Position numbers and translations under genes: made by a program. The notes below the pieces were generated by a model. It was not told the origin of the DNA. It saw only the letters and a list, made by a program, of their open reading frames with translations, and made no database searches. Below, piece by piece: positions 6,292 through 9,373 of a DNA stretch of 9,373 nt. The DNA lies in NCBI GenBank assembly GCA_031288955.1, contig JAITQJ010000360.1, positions 1-9,373 on the forward strand, written 5' to 3'. Each line of letters begins with the position of its first letter. Positions within the stretch are counted from its first letter, which is position 1. This DNA is from Planctomycetaceae bacterium. Its GTDB lineage: Bacteria; Planctomycetota; Planctomycetia; Pirellulales; Thermoguttaceae.

Positions 6292-6321
6292 ATTCTATTT
6301 TTTTTTTTTTTCGCCTGTCAA
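6292..6321 (-). promoter_or_regulatory. Minus-strand promoter-like element whose spacer is a homopolymer
   Basis: On the minus strand a perfect TTGACA (complement of 6316-6321) is followed by an 18-base spacer of GGCG plus fourteen A residues, then TAGAAT (complement of 6292-6297, 5/6). Transcription would start near 6285 and run through the unassigned region towards the DUF4190-like gene. Changes in the A-tract would change the -35/-10 spacing. Confidence 0.5.
6298..6311. repeat. 14-base T (A on minus strand) homopolymer
   Basis: Fourteen T residues run without a break. It is the longest homopolymer seen in the window. No GC-rich hairpin precedes it on the plus strand, so it does not look like a terminator tail. 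Confidence 0.9.
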
Positions 6322-6494
6322 GTTCCCCTCACCAAAATACTCCTACAATTTTCTGTAAGCCCGCCATTTTAAGCGTAAAAAAGAAATGATAGCATCCGCC
6401 GCGCAAGCCGAATAAAAAAAGAGGGAACGGCAAGAAGCGGGCGCAAGGGGCAAAGCCGTTGCAGTCCTTCTATAATTTGAGCATTACAGACGAG
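6322..6494. other. AT-rich intergenic stretch upstream of the methyltransferase
   Basis: No ORF of substance is seen. A perfect TATAAT occurs at 6471-6476 on the plus strand but has no -35 at a suitable distance. A 6-bp inverted repeat AACGGC/GCCGTT (about 6426-6460) encloses a 25-base purine-rich loop. Neither is strong enough to name. Confidence 0.3.
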
Positions 6495-6523
6495 TTGACA
6501 CGATGATTAAAATCGTATATCAT
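6495..6523 (+). promoter_or_regulatory. Consensus-type sigma-70 promoter for the DNA methyltransferase
   Basis: A perfect TTGACA (6495-6500), a 17-base spacer and TATCAT (6518-6523, 5/6) lie upstream of the ATG at 6564. The expected start near 6530 gives a leader of about 34 bases. No SD sequence is seen in that leader. Confidence 0.75.
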
Positions 6524-6563
6524 CGCCCTCATCGTTTTCTAGAAATTATTCCGCAGCCGTCTT

Positions 6564-7544
6564 ATGTTTCGTTCCGCCAGTTTTCAACTATACAATGCAG
6601 ATTGTCGGCAAGAGATAAAAAATCTCGCTCCGAATTCGATTGATTTTATCGTTACCGACCCGCCATATTTTATTGACGGAATGGATAATCACTGGGACGA
6701 CCAAAAACTAAAAAAGAAATCAGCAAAATCGGGCGTAATCGGCGGGCTGCCTGTCGGAATGAAGTTCGACCGTTCTCAAGGTGAATGTCTGCAAAAATTT
6801 CTCGAACCGCTTTGCAATGAATTCTATCGGGTATTAAAGCCCGGCGGATTTTGTGTTGTGTTTTCGCAAGGTCGGCTTTATCACCGAACCGCTATGTCCC
6901 TCGACCTGGCGGGATTTGAAATTCGCGACTTACTCGCTTGGAAATACGAAGGACAAGCAAAGGCGTTTTCACAAACCCATTTTATCAAGAAGGATAAAAA
7001 TCTTTCAGAAAAAGAAAAACAGCAACTTATCGAAGAACTTGACGGAATGAAAACGCCGCAATTAAAACCGCAAATCGAACCGATGACGCTGGGACAAAAA
7101 CCCAAAGAAGGAACTTTTGTGGAGAATTGGCAAAAATATCAAGTCGGGTTAGTTGACACGAAAGAAACGCTGAACGGTATGTTTCCCGGAACATTGATGG
7201 ACGTTCCCAAAAGTGTTCGGCAGCGTGAAACAGACGCAAAGATTGAGCATCTGACAGTTAAGCCGGTTTTGCTGATTTCACACTTGATTAAACTGTTCAC
7301 CCGGAAGGGACAAATCGTATTAGACCCGTTCACGGGCAGCGGTTCGCACGGCGTAGCAGCATTGCAGAACAATCGCCGTTTTATCGGTTTTGAGATAGAA
7401 AAAAGATATTATGATATTGCCGATGAGCGATTAAACAAACAGTTGCACGCTAATAAAATTCAGCAGACACAACGAGTAATGCTGCGGTTACCTGCACAAA
7501 AGCCGTTTGAAAAAAACAAAAATCACCAGATTGATTTTACCTGA
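6564..7544 (+). CDS. Site-specific DNA methyltransferase (beta-type, DPPY), apparently orphan
   Basis: The 326-residue product carries the amino-methyltransferase motifs in beta-class order. The catalytic motif IV DPPY is at 32-35 (in DFIVTDPPYF). A variable middle part that should hold the target-recognition region spans about 110-225. The AdoMet-binding motif I, DPFTGSG (Asp254, Phe256, Gly258, Gly260), comes near the end. EHLTVKPVLLISHLIKLF precedes motif I as usual, and FIGFEIEKRYYDIADERL follows it. DPPY fits N6-adenine or N4-cytosine methylation; the target sequence cannot be read from sequence alone. No endonuclease gene is adjacent on either side, so it looks like an orphan methyltransferase, possibly regulatory or acquired. 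The gene looks more A-rich than surE or typA. It has its own strong promoter and a weak terminator-like sequence after the stop. Confidence 0.92.
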   Translation: MFRSASFQLYNADCRQEIKNLAPNSIDFIVTDPPYFIDGMDNHWDDQKLKKKSAKSGVIGGLPVGMKFDRSQGECLQKFLEPLCNEFYRVLKPGGFCVVFSQGRLYHRTAMSLDLAGFEIRDLLAWKYEGQAKAFSQTHFIKKDKNLSEKEKQQLIEELDGMKTPQLKPQIEPMTLGQKPKEGTFVENWQKYQVGLVDTKETLNGMFPGTLMDVPKSVRQRETDAKIEHLTVKPVLLISHLIKLFTRKGQIVLDPFTGSGSHGVAALQNNRRFIGFEIEKRYYDIADERLNKQLHANKIQQTQRVMLRLPAQKPFEKNKNHQIDFT

Positions 7545-7569
7545 CGCATTTTTCAAAAAAGCGGTTTTT
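7545..7569 (+). terminator. Weak terminator-like hairpin between the methyltransferase and trpA
   Basis: Directly after the methyltransferase TGA, CGC (7545-7547) and GCG (7561-7563) bracket a T-run/A-run pair, followed by TTTTT (7565-7569). The stem is mostly A-T with one mismatch, so stability is doubtful. It also covers the region where a trpA -35 box would lie. Confidence 0.3.
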
Positions 7570-7570
7570 G

Positions 7571-7579
7571 TGATATAAT
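7571..7579 (+). promoter_or_regulatory. Extended -10 promoter for trpA
   Basis: TGATATAAT contains a perfect TATAAT (7574-7579) with the TG-N extension. A possible -35, TTTTCA (7550-7555, 4/6), lies 18 bases upstream. The expected start is near 7586. The last bases of the -10 box belong to an in-frame ATG (7578), so that ATG would not be in the transcript; this favours the ATG at 7611 as the start of TrpA. Confidence 0.65.
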
Positions 7580-7610
7580 GAAGGAGTCAAAAGAAAAAAT
7601 TGAAGCCGAT

Positions 7611-8408
7611 ATGCACAACCGCATCACTGAAACATTTTATCGCACAAAAAAAGAGAACAGAGCGGCACTCGTCGGCTACATTACCGCAGGCGACCCCGAC
7701 GAAGAACGTTCTTTTGAAATTCTCGATGCTGCCTGCGGTGCTGGACTCGATTTGCTGGAGTTGGGGATTCCGTTTTCCGACCCGACCGCAGACGGACCAG
7801 TCATTCAGCGGGCGGCAAGCCGGGCAATCCGGGCTGGAATGACGCTTGAAAAGGGAATCGGTCTGGTACGGAGACTCCGCAAACGCTATGAGATTCCAAT
7901 CATCTTGTTTACGTATTACAATCCGGTTATCGCTTATGGTGCAGAACGGTTGATTGCTGATGCCGTTGATACCGGAATCGACGGTGCCTTGGTCGTTGAC
8001 CTGCCGAGTGAAAATGCCGATGAAATGATGCGTTATAAAAATGCTGCAATGCCGTTTTCGTTCATTCGCCTGATTGCCCCGACAACGGATACACAGCGGC
8101 AGAAGACGATTCTTTCGCAAGCCGAAGGATTTGTGTACGTTGTTTCCCGCCGCGGCGTTACCGGTTCGGGCAGTATTGATTGGAACGTTTTATCCGGCGA
8201 AATTCAGGAATTACGGAAACGAACGCCGGTTCCGCTGTGCATCGGATTTGGAATTGCCTCGCCGGAAGATGTCCGTTCTGCGGCGAAAATAGCGGACGGA
8301 GTCATCGTCGGCAGTGCTATTCAACGGCTGGTCGAAACGCAGTTGCAAACGGCAGCACAAGACGTTGCAGACTTTGTGCGTCAACTTCGGCAAAACACGG
8401 CAAGATGA
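7611..8408 (+). CDS. trpA: Tryptophan synthase alpha subunit
   Basis: TrpA cleaves indole-3-glycerol phosphate to indole and glyceraldehyde 3-phosphate, and passes indole to the TrpB subunit for condensation with serine. The 265-residue TIM barrel matches the E. coli length of 268. The catalytic pair is present: Glu50 (in LLELGIPFSDP) and Asp61 (in TADGP). The YVVSRRGVTGSG phosphate-binding motif, GFGIASPEDV and DGVIVGSAI are also present. An in-frame ATG at 7578 would add 11 residues but overlaps the -10 box; starting at 7611 puts the catalytic residues at the E. coli positions. No strong SD precedes either ATG. trpB and other trp genes are not adjacent, so the gene is transcribed alone. It converges on the HAD gene with 18 bases between the stops. 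Identification is firm; the start is likely. Confidence 0.95.
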   Translation: MHNRITETFYRTKKENRAALVGYITAGDPDEERSFEILDAACGAGLDLLELGIPFSDPTADGPVIQRAASRAIRAGMTLEKGIGLVRRLRKRYEIPIILFTYYNPVIAYGAERLIADAVDTGIDGALVVDLPSENADEMMRYKNAAMPFSFIRLIAPTTDTQRQKTILSQAEGFVYVVSRRGVTGSGSIDWNVLSGEIQELRKRTPVPLCIGFGIASPEDVRSAAKIADGVIVGSAIQRLVETQLQTAAQDVADFVRQLRQNTAR

Positions 8409-8426
8409 GCGGTGTACTGCAAGCCG

Positions 8427-9080
8427 TCAAATCAATGTCAATACCCGTTCATCGTCAAGTGAATCGGCAATCAGTTTGGCGGCGGCAAAGTTTCCGTGTA
8501 CGTTATGCTGTGCCAGAATGATTACGCCGAACGCACCGGCTGCCGCTGCTGCTTCACAACCGGCTTCACTGTCTTCAAGAACAATCATTTCGGAGGGGGT
8601 AATGCCGAAACGTTCGGCGGCTTTGAGATAAATTTCGGGACTCGGTTTTCCCTGCGTAATGTCTTCGGCGGTCAAAATAAAATCAAAACGTTCGGCTAAG
8701 TTTTTCCGTTTTAAGACTTCGGAGACAACGCGGACGGCACTGCTTGTACAAATTCCTTTTGGAATATGTCTGCCTTCCAAATACTGTAAAAGCGTTTCCA
8801 AGCCGGGCATCGTTGAAAAACCGTCATCAAGAAATTGCAGAAACAAATCTTCGGATTCCCGCTGCAATTCCTGCCACGTTTCGGGAAAGTTAAACGTTGC
8901 TTTGAAAAGTTCAAAACAGGCTTGCGGCGGTCGTCCCATTACTGCCCGGCAAAGTTCATCGGTATAAACCTCGCCCCGTTTTGTCAGCAGAGCAGAGGCG
9001 GCTTTCCAATATGTGTCTTCCGTATCGAACATCAGACCGTCCATATCAAAAGCAACCGCCCGGAAGATATTGTTGTGCAT
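8427..9080 (-). CDS. HAD-superfamily hydrolase, beta-phosphoglucomutase-like
   Basis: The 217-residue product has all HAD motifs: the nucleophile DMDG (Asp12, Asp14) followed by FDTED, motif II Thr112-Ser113 (in GICTSSA), motif III Lys145 (in GKPSPEIY) and motif IV Glu169-Asp170 (in VLEDSEAG). A helical cap lies between about 17 and 90. The pattern matches the subfamily of beta-phosphoglucomutase and small-sugar phosphatases. Which reaction it catalyses (sugar phosphate mutase or phosphatase) cannot be decided from these motifs. The ATG at 9080 gives the usual N-terminus. A longer in-frame GTG start at 9137 would begin inside a repeat-like sequence and is rejected. No SD is visible. It is convergent with trpA and has no clear operon partner. 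Confidence 0.93.
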   Translation of the reverse strand: MHNNIFRAVAFDMDGLMFDTEDTYWKAASALLTKRGEVYTDELCRAVMGRPPQACFELFKATFNFPETWQELQRESEDLFLQFLDDGFSTMPGLETLLQYLEGRHIPKGICTSSAVRVVSEVLKRKNLAERFDFILTAEDITQGKPSPEIYLKAAERFGITPSEMIVLEDSEAGCEAAAAAGAFGVIILAQHNVHGNFAAAKLIADSLDDERVLTLI

Positions 9081-9130
9081 TAGTGTTTGTTTAGAGGAAT
9101 CTTTGTAACGTTTTATTTGTTGTGTTTTTA

Positions 9131-9156
9131 ACCGCACAGGCGCAGCGGACGCAAAG
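9131..9156. repeat. Short periodic sequence resembling a dispersed intergenic repeat
   Basis: ACCGCACAGGCGCAGCGGACGCAAAG can be split as CCGCACAG, GCGCAGCGG and ACGCAAAG, three related units with an 8/9/8 periodicity. From memory this resembles sequences of the ACCACAGAGGCACAGAGA type that recur between genes in many bacterial genomes. It sits between the HAD gene and the right-edge gene. Copy number cannot be judged from one window. Confidence 0.5.
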
Positions 9157-9169
9157 TTTTTATGTTTCT

Positions 9170-9373
9170 TTATTTTTTAATCGTTGTCCGCTTTACTTTT
9201 CCGTTGAGGTTGAGCGTGAAAACTTCGAGTCCCTCAATTCCTTCGTTGTCGATAACCTTGACGGCAATGCAGTGCGAGCCGGATTTGAACTTGTAACGCA
9301 CCCTGCCCTCCGTTTCCCGCAGCACGTCCGGCTTGAACGTCTTTCCATTATATGAAAAATCCCACGAGTAAAA
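9170..9373 (-). CDS. C-terminal 67 codons of a gene cut by the window edge; possibly a Type III Mod-like DNA methyltransferase
   Basis: The minus-strand frame is open from the window edge to TAA at 9172-9170. It includes the phrases YSWDFSYNGKTFKPDVLRE and IAVKVIDNEGIEG and ends NGKVKRTTIKK. The middle, GSHCIAVKVIDNEG, has the beta-strand look of the last domain of Type III restriction-modification Mod proteins and related adenine methyltransferases. This is recalled from family resemblance and covers only the tail, with no catalytic motif in view. A PKD-like or other beta-sandwich tail is possible. The reading frame is solid because an antisense frame here is a poor protein; the product name is tentative. 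Confidence 0.6.
   Translation of the reverse strand, partial: FYSWDFSYNGKTFKPDVLRETEGRVRYKFKSGSHCIAVKVIDNEGIEGLEVFTLNLNGKVKRTTIKK

Noticed and set aside
6471..6476. An isolated perfect TATAAT upstream of the methyltransferase
   Set aside because: There is no -35 match at 15-19 bases and no TG extension; the TTGACA-N17-TATCAT pair further downstream is a much better promoter.
9081..9137. Upstream GTG start (9137) for the HAD gene
   Set aside because: It would add a Lys/Gln-rich stretch absent from the family and start inside the repeat-like sequence; the ATG at 9080 gives the normal HAD N-terminus.
9122..9355. A 77-codon plus-strand frame at the right edge
   Set aside because: It is antisense to the minus-strand frame, whose translation reads as ordinary protein, and it would begin in the repeat-like sequence.

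Overview
The window is a piece of bacterial chromosome of moderate GC content (about half, judged by eye). It carries mostly housekeeping genes, plus a few accessory ones. The best guess at the host is a member of Planctomycetota or a relative in the PVC group. The reasons are a DUF4190-type membrane protein with a planctomycete-style C-terminal domain, a trpA standing alone instead of in a trp operon, few Shine-Dalgarno sequences, and an Rpn/PD-(D/E)XK protein. This assignment is inference, not proof.

Layout. Positions 1-785 (minus strand, cut by the window edge) encode an Rpn-type PD-(D/E)XK nuclease/transposase-like protein, which can only be read from the reverse strand. A divergent intergenic gap holds a 13-bp palindrome and a near-consensus sigma-70 promoter. 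That promoter drives a two-gene unit of a small single-pass membrane protein (916-1185) and surE (1188-2027). typA/bipA (2129-3982) follows with its own promoter. ruvC (3991-4497, minus) converges on typA with 8 bases between them. Upstream of ruvC on the minus strand are an intrinsic-terminator-like hairpin, a Ser/Gly/Ala-rich protein with repeated CPTC knuckles (4601-4987) and a DUF4190-like membrane protein (5151-5885).

Next comes a stretch of about 680 bases without a convincing gene (5886-6563). It holds a 14-base A/T homopolymer lying exactly in the spacer of a minus-strand promoter-like element, and a consensus promoter for the following gene. That gene is an orphan beta-type DNA methyltransferase (6564-7544). 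trpA (7611-8408) and a beta-phosphoglucomutase-like HAD hydrolase (8427-9080, minus) converge on each other. The right edge holds a short dispersed-repeat-like sequence and the last 67 codons of a minus-strand gene that may be a DNA methyltransferase of the Type III Mod kind.

How the genes work together: SurE (nucleotide phosphatase), TypA (ribosome-associated GTPase), RuvC (Holliday junction resolvase) and TrpA (tryptophan synthesis) are unrelated core functions that happen to sit together. The accessory content is the Rpn protein, the orphan methyltransferase, the Cys-knuckle repeat protein and the right-edge fragment.

The most interesting signals are regulatory or compositional. Two good promoters place the expected transcription start on the start codon and a third places it within a few bases, which suggests leaderless mRNAs. 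One promoter spacer is a homopolymer that could vary by slippage. typA shows a sharp switch in synonymous codon use along its length. No CRISPR array, tRNA, rRNA or complete mobile element was seen.
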